64,000 nucleotides of DNA, taken from positions 248,001 through 312,000 of the forward strand of contig JAFEBX010000011.1 of the NCBI GenBank assembly GCA_018242425.1, in the 5' to 3' direction. Shown here one piece after another: positions 30,296 through 39,393 of the stretch. A model generated the notes under the pieces. It had not been told where the DNA came from. It ran no database searches and was given only the letters and a program-made list of their open reading frames with translations. This stretch comes from Pseudomonadota bacterium (GTDB lineage: Bacteria > Pseudomonadota > Gammaproteobacteria > Xanthomonadales > Xanthomonadaceae). The translations under genes and the position numbers were made by a program. The first letter of the stretch is position 1. Every line of letters starts with the position of its first letter.

Positions 30296-30643
30296 ATGAC
30301 CAAGGGCAGTTGTCACTGCGGCGCAGTGACGTTCGAAGCGGAAGGCGCGCCAGAGAAGGCGCTGGAATGCAACTGCTCCCACTGCCAGCGCAAGGGCTTC
30401 CTGCTGTGGTTCGTGCCACGTGCGCAGTTCCACCTGACCTCCGGTGCCGACGCGTTGCAGGAATACCTGTTCCACAAGCACAGGATCCGCCACCAGTTCT
30501 GCAAGACCTGCGGCGTGCAGGGCTTCGCCTACGGCAACATGCCCGACGGCAGCGAGATGGTCGCGATCAACGTGCGCGCCTGCCCGGATGACGTGGATAT
30601 CGCCACGCTGCCGCGCGTGGCGGTGGACGGGAGGTCGTTCTAG
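30296..30643 (+). CDS. GFA (CENP-V) family zinc protein
   Basis: 115 residues. It has the complete zinc pattern of the GFA family: GSCHCGAV near the start, then CNCSHCQRKG, then CKTCGV (about 68-73). Members include glutathione-dependent formaldehyde-activating enzyme, but most small members like this one have no proven activity. Its stop codon overlaps the stop of the convergent RND gene within the tetramer CTAG. Confidence 0.88.
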   Translation: MTKGSCHCGAVTFEAEGAPEKALECNCSHCQRKGFLLWFVPRAQFHLTSGADALQEYLFHKHRIRHQFCKTCGVQGFAYGNMPDGSEMVAINVRACPDDVDIATLPRVAVDGRSF

Positions 30644-33600
30644 ATCGCTTCGGCCGGCGCGGACGCATTGCCTCCGCGCCGCCACTGCCGCGCACGACGC
30701 CAGGTCCGCGCGGTCGCCGAGCGCCAGTCGTCAAGCATCGCGTAGATCGTCGGCAGGAACAGCAGGCTGACCAATGTCGAGAACGCGAGGCCACCCACGA
30801 TCGCGCGCGCCATCGGGTTGTAGGGCGGGCCATCGCCGGCGATCTGCGTGTTCGACACCGCGATCGGCACCATCGCCAGGATCGCCGTGCCCATCGTCAT
30901 CAGGATCGGGCGCAGGCGCTCCTTGCTGCCCTCCACCAATGCATCCGTGCGCGACATGCCGCTGCGTCGCCGGTTGTTGATGTGCTCGATCATCACGATG
31001 CCGTTGTTCACCACGACGCCCATCAGCACCAGGATGCCGATGAAGGCCATGATGTTGAAGGTGGTTCCGGTGAGGAACATCGCCCAGAACACGCCGAAGA
31101 TCGAGAACACCACGCCGCTCATGATCGCCGCCGGGAACAGCAGCGATTCGAACACGGCGGCCATCACGATGTAGATCATGATCACGGCGATGATCAGATT
31201 GAAAAACATCTGCTGCATCATCTCGTCGCCGCCCTGGAAGCCGTTGCCATTCTTGAACGAATAGGTGTAGCCGGGCGGGAACGAAGTCGCCTTGAACACG
31301 CGCTCGATCGCATCATGCGCCGCCTCGCCGGTACTGCCGGGCGCGACATTGGCCTGGATCTTCAACGAGGTCTGGCGATCGCTGCGCTGGATCTGGTTGG
31401 CCGACGGCTTGACCTGGGCATTCACCATCGCCATCAACGGGATCTGGCGACCATCCGAGGCCTGCACCATGAAGCCCTGCAGGTCCTCGACCCGTGATTG
31501 CTCGGCGCCGGCGAAACGCACCGTCACCGGGATCTGCCTCTGATCGCGCTGGAATTCGCGCAAGCTGGAACCGCGCAGCGCCATGCCGACGTACTTGGCG
31601 ACATCGCTGGAACTGAAGCCATAGGCCGCCGCTCGCGCGCGATCGACGCTGATGGTCAGCTCGCTGTTCTGGTCGCCGGAATCGATGCGGACATCACGCA
31701 GTTCCGGCTGCCGCGCCAGCACCGGCAACATGTCAGTGGCAAGATCCTTCAGGCCCTGGCCGGAATCGCCAAGCAGGTTGACGCTGACACCCTGCTGCCC
31801 GGTGTCGTCTTGTTGGTTGCCGATGCCGATCTTCGCGCGTGCGGATTTCGGCAACGCCTTGCGCACGTCTTCCTCGACCTGCGCCGCGAGCTTGGGGTCC
31901 TTGGCGTCAAGACGGATCGTGGTGCGCGCCCAGCCTTGCTCGCCCCACCACGAATTCAATTGGGCAACGTGGAAACGCTTGCGATTGGCATTGATGTAGC
32001 GCTCGACCTTGGTGACTTCCTCGCCCATCTGGTCCTTGGTATAGGCGCCGTTCCATTGGTAAAAAATCCTGACGTACTCGGGGTTTCGGGCATCCATCAT
32101 GCTCTTCTTCGACAGCATCATCGGCACGATGCTGATGGCGATGATCAGCAGGATGCCGGCGACGCTGGCGCCGCGATGCTCCAGCGTCCAGCGCAGGAAC
32201 CTGGCATAACGCGTCTGCATCCTCGGGATGACGCCCTTGTGGGAAGCAACCGCCGGCGGCGTCTTCAGACGTGCAGACAGCATCGGGATCAGGCTGACCG
32301 CGACCAACCACGACGCCAGCAGCGAAACGGTGATGGTGATGGCGATCTGCGACAGCTGGATGGTCAGCATGTTGCGGGTGCCGAACATGTTCGGCAGGAA
32401 CACGATGCAATGGCAAAGCGTACCGGCGGTCAGCGCGATGGCCACGCGCTTGGTACCGATGATCGAGGCGTAACGCGGGTTGTCGGGGTGGCGCTCGCGC
32501 TCCTGGTAGATCGACTCCACCACCACGACCGCGTTGTCCACCAGCATGCCGATCGCCAGCAACAGCCCCATCATCGACAGGATGTTGAGGGTGACACCGG
32601 CGAAATACATGAAGCCGAGCGTCATGATGAAGCAGATCGGGATCGCCAGCGTCACCATCAGCGTCGACGGCCAGTGGCGCAGGAAGAAGAACAACACGGC
32701 AATCGACAGGACGAGGCCGATCGCGCCGGCTTCGGCCAGTGCCGACAGCGAACTGATCACGCCCTTGCCAGCGTCGTCGACGACCTCCATGTCGATGCCG
32801 CGTGCCGCGCCTGACGCCTTGATCTCGTCGAGCTTGGCGCGCACCACTCGGCTCATGTCCACCAGGTTGCCGGTGCGCTCCTTGTAGATATCGATGGCGA
32901 CCGAGGGACGGCCGTCGATGATGCGCGCGTAGTCCATGCGCTTGGGCTTGAGCGCGACGTCGGCGACATCGCCGAGGCGGATGCCCTTGGAATTGACCGG
33001 CATGTCGCGCAGTTGTTGCAGGCTGCGCAGTTCGCCGATCGGCTGCACGCGCAGGCGCATGCCGCCATCCTCGATCTCGCCGGCGGACACCGCGAAATTC
33101 GCCGACTGCATGCGGCTGACGAGCTCATTCAGGGCGACGCCGGCGGCGGTCAGGCGATCGGGATACAGCGCAATCTCCACCTCCTGTTCTGGAATGCCAT
33201 CGACAGTGACCCGCGCCACGCCCGGCAGGCGTTCCAACTGGCGCTTGAAATCGCGATCGATGCGATCTGCTTGCGAACGCAAGTCGCCTTCCTTGCTGGT
33301 CAGGCGGATCGTCATCGCCGACTGGTCGCTGGTCGACCAGCGCCAGATGAAATAGCGCTGGAAGTCGTCGGGGAACTGGTCGCGCGCCGCATCCAGGCGC
33401 TGGCGCGCATCGACCGCCGCGATCGCGACATCGCGCCCCCAGTCGGTGAACCACACCATCAGCTGCGCGCCGTCGGCATTGGCGCGACCGCTGATCGACT
33501 TGATGCCGCTCATCGTGCCCAGAGCTTCCTCGGCCGGTCGCAACACGTTGCGCTCCACTTCCTCCGGAGTTGACCCCGCATAGGGCAACTGCACGAACAT

Positions 33601-33732
33601 GAACGGCGCACTCATCTCCGGATCGGATTCCAGCGGCAGGCGCACCGCGGCGATCAGGCCCACGACCACCAGCGACACGAACAGCATGATCGTGCTGACG
33701 GGGCGCTTGATGCTGAGTTCGGCAAGCGTCAT
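30640..33732 (-). CDS. RND efflux permease, second of a tandem pair
   Basis: 1030 residues, the usual length for an AcrB-type pump. It has N-terminal IKRPVSTIMLFVSLVVVGL, two large periplasmic loops and twelve membrane helices. TM4 reads GMLVDNAVVVVESI (one Asp then Asn), and TM10 reads GVVVNNGIVMIEHIN where drug pumps such as AcrB have a Lys. So this subunit lacks two of the three classical proton-relay residues, whereas its partner retains all of them. It follows the first permease by 9 bp. The substrate is unknown. Confidence 0.93.
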   Translation of the reverse strand: MTLAELSIKRPVSTIMLFVSLVVVGLIAAVRLPLESDPEMSAPFMFVQLPYAGSTPEEVERNVLRPAEEALGTMSGIKSISGRANADGAQLMVWFTDWGRDVAIAAVDARQRLDAARDQFPDDFQRYFIWRWSTSDQSAMTIRLTSKEGDLRSQADRIDRDFKRQLERLPGVARVTVDGIPEQEVEIALYPDRLTAAGVALNELVSRMQSANFAVSAGEIEDGGMRLRVQPIGELRSLQQLRDMPVNSKGIRLGDVADVALKPKRMDYARIIDGRPSVAIDIYKERTGNLVDMSRVVRAKLDEIKASGAARGIDMEVVDDAGKGVISSLSALAEAGAIGLVLSIAVLFFFLRHWPSTLMVTLAIPICFIMTLGFMYFAGVTLNILSMMGLLLAIGMLVDNAVVVVESIYQERERHPDNPRYASIIGTKRVAIALTAGTLCHCIVFLPNMFGTRNMLTIQLSQIAITITVSLLASWLVAVSLIPMLSARLKTPPAVASHKGVIPRMQTRYARFLRWTLEHRGASVAGILLIIAISIVPMMLSKKSMMDARNPEYVRIFYQWNGAYTKDQMGEEVTKVERYINANRKRFHVAQLNSWWGEQGWARTTIRLDAKDPKLAAQVEEDVRKALPKSARAKIGIGNQQDDTGQQGVSVNLLGDSGQGLKDLATDMLPVLARQPELRDVRIDSGDQNSELTISVDRARAAAYGFSSSDVAKYVGMALRGSSLREFQRDQRQIPVTVRFAGAEQSRVEDLQGFMVQASDGRQIPLMAMVNAQVKPSANQIQRSDRQTSLKIQANVAPGSTGEAAHDAIERVFKATSFPPGYTYSFKNGNGFQGGDEMMQQMFFNLIIAVIMIYIVMAAVFESLLFPAAIMSGVVFSIFGVFWAMFLTGTTFNIMAFIGILVLMGVVVNNGIVMIEHINNRRRSGMSRTDALVEGSKERLRPILMTMGTAILAMVPIAVSNTQIAGDGPPYNPMARAIVGGLAFSTLVSLLFLPTIYAMLDDWRSATARTWRRARQWRRGGNASAPAEAI

Positions 33733-33741
33733 CGCGGGACC

Positions 33742-36700
33742 TCAGGCAGCCGGTTCTTGATCGGACGCGATGGCATCGGACTCGACGAGATCGAGCGCTT
33801 CGTGCTTGCGGCGGCCGCGTTCGCGATAGAACGCGTCGTCGTGGCGATCGAGGCGGTCGTAGACCACCGGGATCACCACCAGCGTCAGCAGCGTCGACAC
33901 CAGCAGGCCGCCGATCACCGTGATCGCCATCGGACTGCGTACTTCCGCGCCTTCACCGAAGGCCAGCGCCAGCGGCAGGAAACCGAACAAGGTGCACAAC
34001 GTCGTCATCATGATCGGGCGCAGTCGCGAACGCGCGCCTTCGATCAAGGCCTGTTGCTTGGGCATCCCCTCTTCGCGCAGCTGGTTGACCTTGTCGATCA
34101 GGATGATCGCGTTCTTCACCACCAGGCCGACCAGCAGGATCAGGCCGATGAACACCACCACCGATACCGGCGATCGCGTCAGGAACAGTGCCAGCACCGC
34201 GCCGACCAGCGCCAGCGGAATGGTGAAGAGGATGACGAAGGGATGCAGCAGCGATTCGAACTGCGACGCCATCACCAGGTAGACCAGGAAGATCGCGAGA
34301 CCGAACGCGAACAGCAGCGACTTGATGGAATCGCCGAGCTCCTCGCCCTGCCCGCCAATGTGCATGCCGACGTCGGCACCGAGCGGATCGTCAGCCACCA
34401 TCTTCTGCACTTCCTTCACCGCACCACCGAGGTCGATGCCGGAAAGATTGGCGGAGACAATCGCGACGCGACGCTGGTCGGCGCGATGGATCTCGCTGGG
34501 GCCGGTGGTCTGCACCACATCGGCGACCGACGACAGCGTCACCGGCGCGCCCTTGCCGGGATTGACGATGATGTTGCGGATCGCCTCGACCGAACCACGG
34601 TCGGCTTCGTTGGCGCGCACCAGCACATCGATCTTGCGATCGCGGAAGCTGTAGCGCGTGGCGACGTTGCCAGCCACCTTGTTCACCACGACATCGGCGA
34701 TCTGGCGGGTGGTCAACCCGAGCGCGGCGGCACGATCGGCATCGAAGCGGATCTGGATTTCCGGGAAACCCTGTTCCACGCTCGACTTGACGTCGGTGTA
34801 GTGCGGGTTGTTTCGCAGCATCGCCGCGAGCTTCTGCCCGGCGGTCTTCAGGGTGTCGAGGCTGTCGCTGCGCACCTCGATTTCCAGCGGCGGCGCGAAC
34901 GCGAACAATTCGGGGCGGGCGAAATCGACCTGCGCGCCCGGGTGGCTGGCCATGCTCTTGCGGAAGGCCTCGACCGCCGCGGCCTCGGCCTTGGTGTCGC
35001 CACTCTTGTCCATCACGATGCTGAGCTTGCCGATGTTCTCGCCGCTCTCGGTCGGGCTGGCGTCGAGGCGCGTGCCGGTGCCGCTGACGCCGTAGCGCAG
35101 GCGCACGCCCGGCACTTTCGCGTTCTCGGTCGCGACCTGGTGCAACACGTCGTCGGTGATGCGCAGCGGCGTGCCCGGCGGCAGCTTCGCGGTCATCTCG
35201 ACGCGGTCCTGCGCCAGCTGGGGGATCAGGTCGGCGCCGAGCATCGGCACCAGGAGCAAGGCACCCACGAACGCCGCAGTCGCGAACACCACCACCAGCA
35301 CGGGGCGATGCAACGCCGCCGGCAACAGGCGCAGGTAACCGCGCTCGGCGCGCTCATACGGCGCCATCGAAAGATCGCTGGCCTTGCGCATCACCGGGCC
35401 GATCACGGCGGACAAGCCGTTCCAGATCCGCATCACGACCCATGCGAAGCCGTAGCTGAAGAACCGCACCACCCAGCCAACGGCGCGACCGATGAAGGCA
35501 AAAGGCTTCTGCCAGCCCTTTTGCGGATACCACTGCGGATGCGGCGGCTCTTCCGGGAAGCTGTCGAGATTGCGGCCACGGATCGACGACAACATCGGGA
35601 TCAGCGTCATCGACACCACCAGCGATGTCGCGACGGCGATCGCCACGGTCAAGGCCTGGTCGCGGAACAACTGGCCGGCAATGCCCTGCACGAAGACCAG
35701 CGGCAGGAAGACCGCGACCGTGGTCAGGGTCGACGCGACGACCGCCATGCCGACTTCGCGCGTACCGGTGATCGCCGCCTGGACGATGCCGAGCCCGCGC
35801 TCGCGTGCCTTGGCGATCGATTCCAGCACGACGATCGAGTCGTCCACCACCAGGCCGGTTGCCAGCGCGAGGCCGCCGAGCGACATCACGTTGAGGCTGA
35901 GCCCCAGGCGGTCCATGAAGAAGAACGTCGAGACGATCGACACCGGCAGCGACAACGAGATGACGAACGTGCTCCAGCCATCGCGCAGGAACAGGAAGAT
36001 GATCAGGATCGCGAGCATGCCGCCGATCACCGCGTCCATCTTCACGTCATGGATGGCATTGCGGATGAAGATCGACTGGTCGTCGATGATCTGCAGGTCC
36101 ATGTCCCTGGGCAAATCGCCCTTGATCGAATCGAGGCGCTTCTGCAATGCATCGGCAGTGGCGACGGTATTGGCGTCGCCTTCCTTGTAGATCGCCAGCT
36201 CGACCGCTTCGCGGCCTTCGAGGCGGATGATCGCCTCGCGTTCCTTGAAGCCCTGGCGCACCGTGGCGACGTCGCCGAGGTGGATCGGCACGGTACCGCT
36301 GCTGCCGCCTTGCGCGGCCGAAGCCGCCGCGATCATTTCCGCCGAACCGCTGCTGGCCGCCAGTCGCGCGAAACGCAAGGTCGCGTCGCTCGATCCGCCC
36401 GAGTTGCTCTGCACCGTCAGCAAGAGGTTGCGGATGGTGTCGATGTTGGGAAACTGGTTGACGGTGCGCACCAGGTAGCGCTGGCTGCCCTCTTCCAGGC
36501 GTCCACCGGAGACGTTGATGTTTTCCTGTTGCAGGCGCTGGATCACGGTATCGGCGGTGAGCCCGAGTTGCGCGAGCTTGCGCTGGTCGATGTCGACCTG
36601 CACTTCGTCTTCGAGGCCGCCCGCCACCTTCACCGCTGCCACGCCGGCGACGGTTTCCAGTTTCTTCTTGAGATCGTCGTCGGCGTAACGACGCAGGCCG

Positions 36701-37224
36701 ACGAGCTGGGTATCGATGCCGTCGGCACCCGGACGCGCGGTCTTCGGCGCCAGCGCGATGCGCACGATCGGCTGCGTCGACGGGTTGAAGCGCAGCAGCA
36801 CCGGGCGCTTTGCGTCCAGCGGCAATTGCAGCGCATCCATCTTGTCGCGCACTTCGAGGCTGGCCTGGTCCATGTTGGTGCCCCAGGCGAACTCCAGCAC
36901 CACGTCGCTCTGGCCGGTACGCGACACCGACTTCATCTTGCGCAGTCCCTTGACCACGCCCAGCGCTTCTTCCGACGGTTGCGAGATCAGCGTTTCGATT
37001 TCCGACGGCGCCGCACCGGTGTAATCGGTGCGCACGGTCAGCGTCGGATAGCTGAGGTCGGGCAACAGGTTGACCTTCAATGCCGCCAGCGCGATCACGC
37101 CGAACAGGAACATCGTCACCCAGAACATCGCGACGGTGACGCGACGGCGCGTCGCCAGTGCGATCAATCCGCCCGATGCCTGGCTGGCGTCGTGGCCCTC
37201 GCGTTCGCCGGAAGTCGGATTCAT
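33742..37224 (-). CDS. RND efflux permease, first of a tandem pair
   Basis: 1160 residues, about 120 longer than AcrB, mainly through an extended N-terminus and an enlarged cytoplasmic loop after TM6 (about 560-615, with a Trp/Pro-rich stretch). The proton-relay residues are intact: GLVVDDSIVVLES in TM4 and GLVVKNAIILIDKVN in TM10. The start overlaps the adaptor's stop as ATGA. The adaptor-permease-permease order recalls mdtABC and muxABC, where two permeases form a mixed trimer. No outer-membrane factor gene follows, so a shared TolC-type channel would be needed. Confidence 0.93.
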   Translation of the reverse strand: MNPTSGEREGHDASQASGGLIALATRRRVTVAMFWVTMFLFGVIALAALKVNLLPDLSYPTLTVRTDYTGAAPSEIETLISQPSEEALGVVKGLRKMKSVSRTGQSDVVLEFAWGTNMDQASLEVRDKMDALQLPLDAKRPVLLRFNPSTQPIVRIALAPKTARPGADGIDTQLVGLRRYADDDLKKKLETVAGVAAVKVAGGLEDEVQVDIDQRKLAQLGLTADTVIQRLQQENINVSGGRLEEGSQRYLVRTVNQFPNIDTIRNLLLTVQSNSGGSSDATLRFARLAASSGSAEMIAAASAAQGGSSGTVPIHLGDVATVRQGFKEREAIIRLEGREAVELAIYKEGDANTVATADALQKRLDSIKGDLPRDMDLQIIDDQSIFIRNAIHDVKMDAVIGGMLAILIIFLFLRDGWSTFVISLSLPVSIVSTFFFMDRLGLSLNVMSLGGLALATGLVVDDSIVVLESIAKARERGLGIVQAAITGTREVGMAVVASTLTTVAVFLPLVFVQGIAGQLFRDQALTVAIAVATSLVVSMTLIPMLSSIRGRNLDSFPEEPPHPQWYPQKGWQKPFAFIGRAVGWVVRFFSYGFAWVVMRIWNGLSAVIGPVMRKASDLSMAPYERAERGYLRLLPAALHRPVLVVVFATAAFVGALLLVPMLGADLIPQLAQDRVEMTAKLPPGTPLRITDDVLHQVATENAKVPGVRLRYGVSGTGTRLDASPTESGENIGKLSIVMDKSGDTKAEAAAVEAFRKSMASHPGAQVDFARPELFAFAPPLEIEVRSDSLDTLKTAGQKLAAMLRNNPHYTDVKSSVEQGFPEIQIRFDADRAAALGLTTRQIADVVVNKVAGNVATRYSFRDRKIDVLVRANEADRGSVEAIRNIIVNPGKGAPVTLSSVADVVQTTGPSEIHRADQRRVAIVSANLSGIDLGGAVKEVQKMVADDPLGADVGMHIGGQGEELGDSIKSLLFAFGLAIFLVYLVMASQFESLLHPFVILFTIPLALVGAVLALFLTRSPVSVVVFIGLILLVGLVVKNAIILIDKVNQLREEGMPKQQALIEGARSRLRPIMMTTLCTLFGFLPLALAFGEGAEVRSPMAITVIGGLLVSTLLTLVVIPVVYDRLDRHDDAFYRERGRRKHEALDLVESDAIASDQEPAA

Positions 37225-38375
37225 GGCGTCTTCGCGACCTGCGCAGCCGGGGCCTTGCCATTGATCACCTGCACAGCCACGCCATCACGCAGCGCGGCCT
37301 TGCCGGCGGTCACGACGGGATCGCCGGACCTGAGTCCCGACAGCACTTCCACCCATTCGCCATCGACATAACCGGTCTTGATCGGCACGCGCGCGGCCTT
37401 GCCGTCGCGCACGGTGAACACCGCGGCCTGGTTGTCGTCCTCGAGCATGGCGATGCGCGGGATCGCCATCGCGCCGGCGCGACGATCGAACACCACCGCG
37501 ATGCGCCCGAACATGCCCGGCTGCAGCACGCCGCCGCCGTCGAAGGCGCAGATGACGCGGAAGGTGCCGCTGCCGGAATCCACCACCGGAGAAATGCGCG
37601 TCACCTTGCCTTCGAAGGTCTTGCCGGGCACTGCGTCGACCGTCATCGTCACCGGCAGGCCGTTGCGGATCGCCTCGAGGCTGCGCTCCGGCACGTTGAG
37701 CGTCGCTTCCAGGCGATCGTTCTCGACGATGCGGAAGATCGGCGTGCTGATCTGCACCAGGTTGCCGGCCTTGATCGAACGCTGGGCGATCACGCCGGAA
37801 ATCGGCGCGGTCACGCGGGTATAGGACAGATCGAGCTTCGCCAGGTTGAGCTGGGCGCGCGCGTTCTGCAGGTCGAAGCGCAGCTGTTCGACATCGTTGG
37901 CGCTGACCATCTTCTGCTTGGCCAGTTCTTCCGATCGCGCGAGGTTGCGCGCCAGCTTCTCGGCCTGCGCCGCGGTCTGCTGCACGCGCAACGCCTGCTG
38001 CGCCGAATCGATCTGCACCAGCACCTGGCCTTCGCGCACGTGCTGGCCTTCCTCTACGAACACGCGCTCGGCGATGCCGGACGTCTTCGCCACCACCTGG
38101 GCATCGCCACGCGCGTCGAGCGGCGCGGTGCCGCTGAAGCTCGCTGTCATCTCGCGCACCGTCACCGGCGTCACTTCAACGGACACGGCATCGTTGCCCT
38201 TGCCGCCCTTCCCATCCTTGCCGCCCTTGCCATCCTTCGTCGCGGCCTGGGCATCACCGGAGTCACCCTGCTTCTTGCAACCCGCTACGGGCGCCAGCAG
38301 CAGGGCCGCGCAGGCAACGGCCAAAGCCGTTCGAAGCAACGGCGCAGTCGGGCGGAAACGCGGCGAAATCAACAT
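37221..38375 (-). CDS. RND efflux periplasmic adaptor lipoprotein (membrane fusion protein)
   Basis: 384 residues from ATG 38375 (MLISPRFRPT). A lipoprotein signal ends at the lipobox APVAGC, followed by an unusual Lys/Gly/Asp-rich linker (about 45-60, repeated KDGKGG units). Then come the barrel-sandwich lipoyl halves (VFVEEGQHVREGQVLVQID, then IKAGNLVQIST), an alpha-hairpin with coiled-coil character (about 120-175) and a beta-barrel (FEGKVTRISPVVDSGSGTFR). It is the first gene of the three-gene efflux operon and would bridge the inner-membrane pump to a TolC-like channel. Confidence 0.94.
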   Translation of the reverse strand: MLISPRFRPTAPLLRTALAVACAALLLAPVAGCKKQGDSGDAQAATKDGKGGKDGKGGKGNDAVSVEVTPVTVREMTASFSGTAPLDARGDAQVVAKTSGIAERVFVEEGQHVREGQVLVQIDSAQQALRVQQTAAQAEKLARNLARSEELAKQKMVSANDVEQLRFDLQNARAQLNLAKLDLSYTRVTAPISGVIAQRSIKAGNLVQISTPIFRIVENDRLEATLNVPERSLEAIRNGLPVTMTVDAVPGKTFEGKVTRISPVVDSGSGTFRVICAFDGGGVLQPGMFGRIAVVFDRRAGAMAIPRIAMLEDDNQAAVFTVRDGKAARVPIKTGYVDGEWVEVLSGLRSGDPVVTAGKAALRDGVAVQVINGKAPAAQVAKTP

Positions 38376-38406
38376 GACGTAGGCTCTGGCTCTATGGTGT
38401 GGTAGA

Positions 38407-38435
38407 AAGATATAACACCCCGGTTCATCCACCAA
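38407..38435 (-). promoter_or_regulatory. Probable promoter of the RND operon
   Basis: On the minus strand -35 TTGGTG (38435-38430), 17-bp spacer and -10 TATCTT (38412-38407). The start of transcription would be near 38400, about 25 nt before the adaptor ATG. No regulator gene or obvious operator is adjacent. Confidence 0.55.
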
Positions 38436-38587
38436 TCTGCCGGAGGTCACCATGACTTCCGGCCCGTGCGCATCCGGTGGCCCCGATGACGCCCGTACCC
38501 TTGATTCCGCTGCAGGTGAATGGCGCGATATACTGGATTGATTGCATGTCACGCGGCCACTCGCCGCACGAACCACGGAACCTGCCG

Positions 38588-38938
38588 ATGCGAATGTCGC
38601 TGTTGACGAAGGCTGCCCTCGCCGCCCTTCTTGCCCTGCCCGCATTGGGTCAGGCCGCCGATGCTCCTGCCGCCACGGCGAAGGGCGACGCCGCGAAGGG
38701 CAAGGATCTCGCCTACACCTGCCAGGGTTGCCACGGCATCACCGGTTACAAGAACGCCTACCCGAATTACCACGTGCCGATGATCGCCGGGCAATCCGAG
38801 CAATACCTGCACAACGCACTGATGGACTACAAGGCCGGCAAGCGCAAGCACCCGACCATGCAGGCGCAGGCCCAGAGCTTTTCCGACCAGGACCTGGCCA
38901 ACCTCGCCGCCTACCTCAGCAGCCTGAAGACGAAGTGA
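38588..38938 (+). CDS. Small periplasmic c-type cytochrome
   Basis: 116 residues from ATG 38588; a second ATG at 38594 is possible. The signal peptide ends near ALPALGQAAD. A single haem motif CQGCH is followed by a distal Met region (HVPMIAGQSEQYL and TMQAQAQSFSDQDL) and the family's C-terminal helix LANLAAYLSSLK, as in cytochrome c4/c5-like class I cytochromes. TATACT at 38529-38534 may be its -10. The next gene, 8 bp on, is another cytochrome of the same type. Confidence 0.9.
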   Translation: MRMSLLTKAALAALLALPALGQAADAPAATAKGDAAKGKDLAYTCQGCHGITGYKNAYPNYHVPMIAGQSEQYLHNALMDYKAGKRKHPTMQAQAQSFSDQDLANLAAYLSSLKTK

Positions 38939-38946
38939 GCGCCCCG

Positions 38947-39393
38947 ATGACGAACCGTTCGAAGATTGCCGCGGTCGCCGCGCTTGCCATTCTGTTGTCC
39001 GCCTGTTCCGGTGGCGGCGAACAGGGCCATGAAGCCAAGGCCGAAGGCGAAGCCCGCCAGACCGCCCCGAATTCGATGGCGAGCATGCCGTCCGGCAATG
39101 CCGAGCACGGCAAGGTGCTCGTCGAGACCGGAATCCCGGACAAGAATCGCGCTTCCTGTGCTTCCTGCCACGGCCCGGCCGGCAATGCCCCGATCGATCC
39201 GACCTACCCGCGCCTCGCCGGCCAGTACGCCGATTACCTCGCGCACACGCTGCAGATGTATCGCGACGGCGAACGCCAGCAATCGATCATGGGCCTTCAG
39301 GCGAAGGACCTGAGCGACCAGGACATCGCCGACGTGGCGGCGTACCTTTCCGAGCAGAAGAGCGACCTCGGCGACCTCGCCACCGCGCACTAA
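38947..39393 (+). CDS. Lipoprotein c-type cytochrome
   Basis: 148 residues. It begins MTNRSKIAAVAALAILLSAC with a lipobox LSAC, so it should be membrane-anchored, followed by a Gly/Ala/Met-rich linker. The haem motif is CASCHG, with YPRLAGQYADYLAHTL and DLSDQDIADVAAYLSEQ matching the pattern of the upstream protein. The pair could together resemble one diheme cytochrome c4 split into two genes. Its TAA overlaps the stop codon of the convergent gene by three of four bases in CTAA. Confidence 0.9.
   Translation: MTNRSKIAAVAALAILLSACSGGGEQGHEAKAEGEARQTAPNSMASMPSGNAEHGKVLVETGIPDKNRASCASCHGPAGNAPIDPTYPRLAGQYADYLAHTLQMYRDGERQQSIMGLQAKDLSDQDIADVAAYLSEQKSDLGDLATAH

Noticed and set aside
33757..37371. 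1204-codon open frame on the plus strand
   Set aside because: It lies fully antisense to a clear RND permease and adaptor, and its translation is the His/Arg/Gln-rich low-complexity type produced by GC-rich codon use on the opposite strand.
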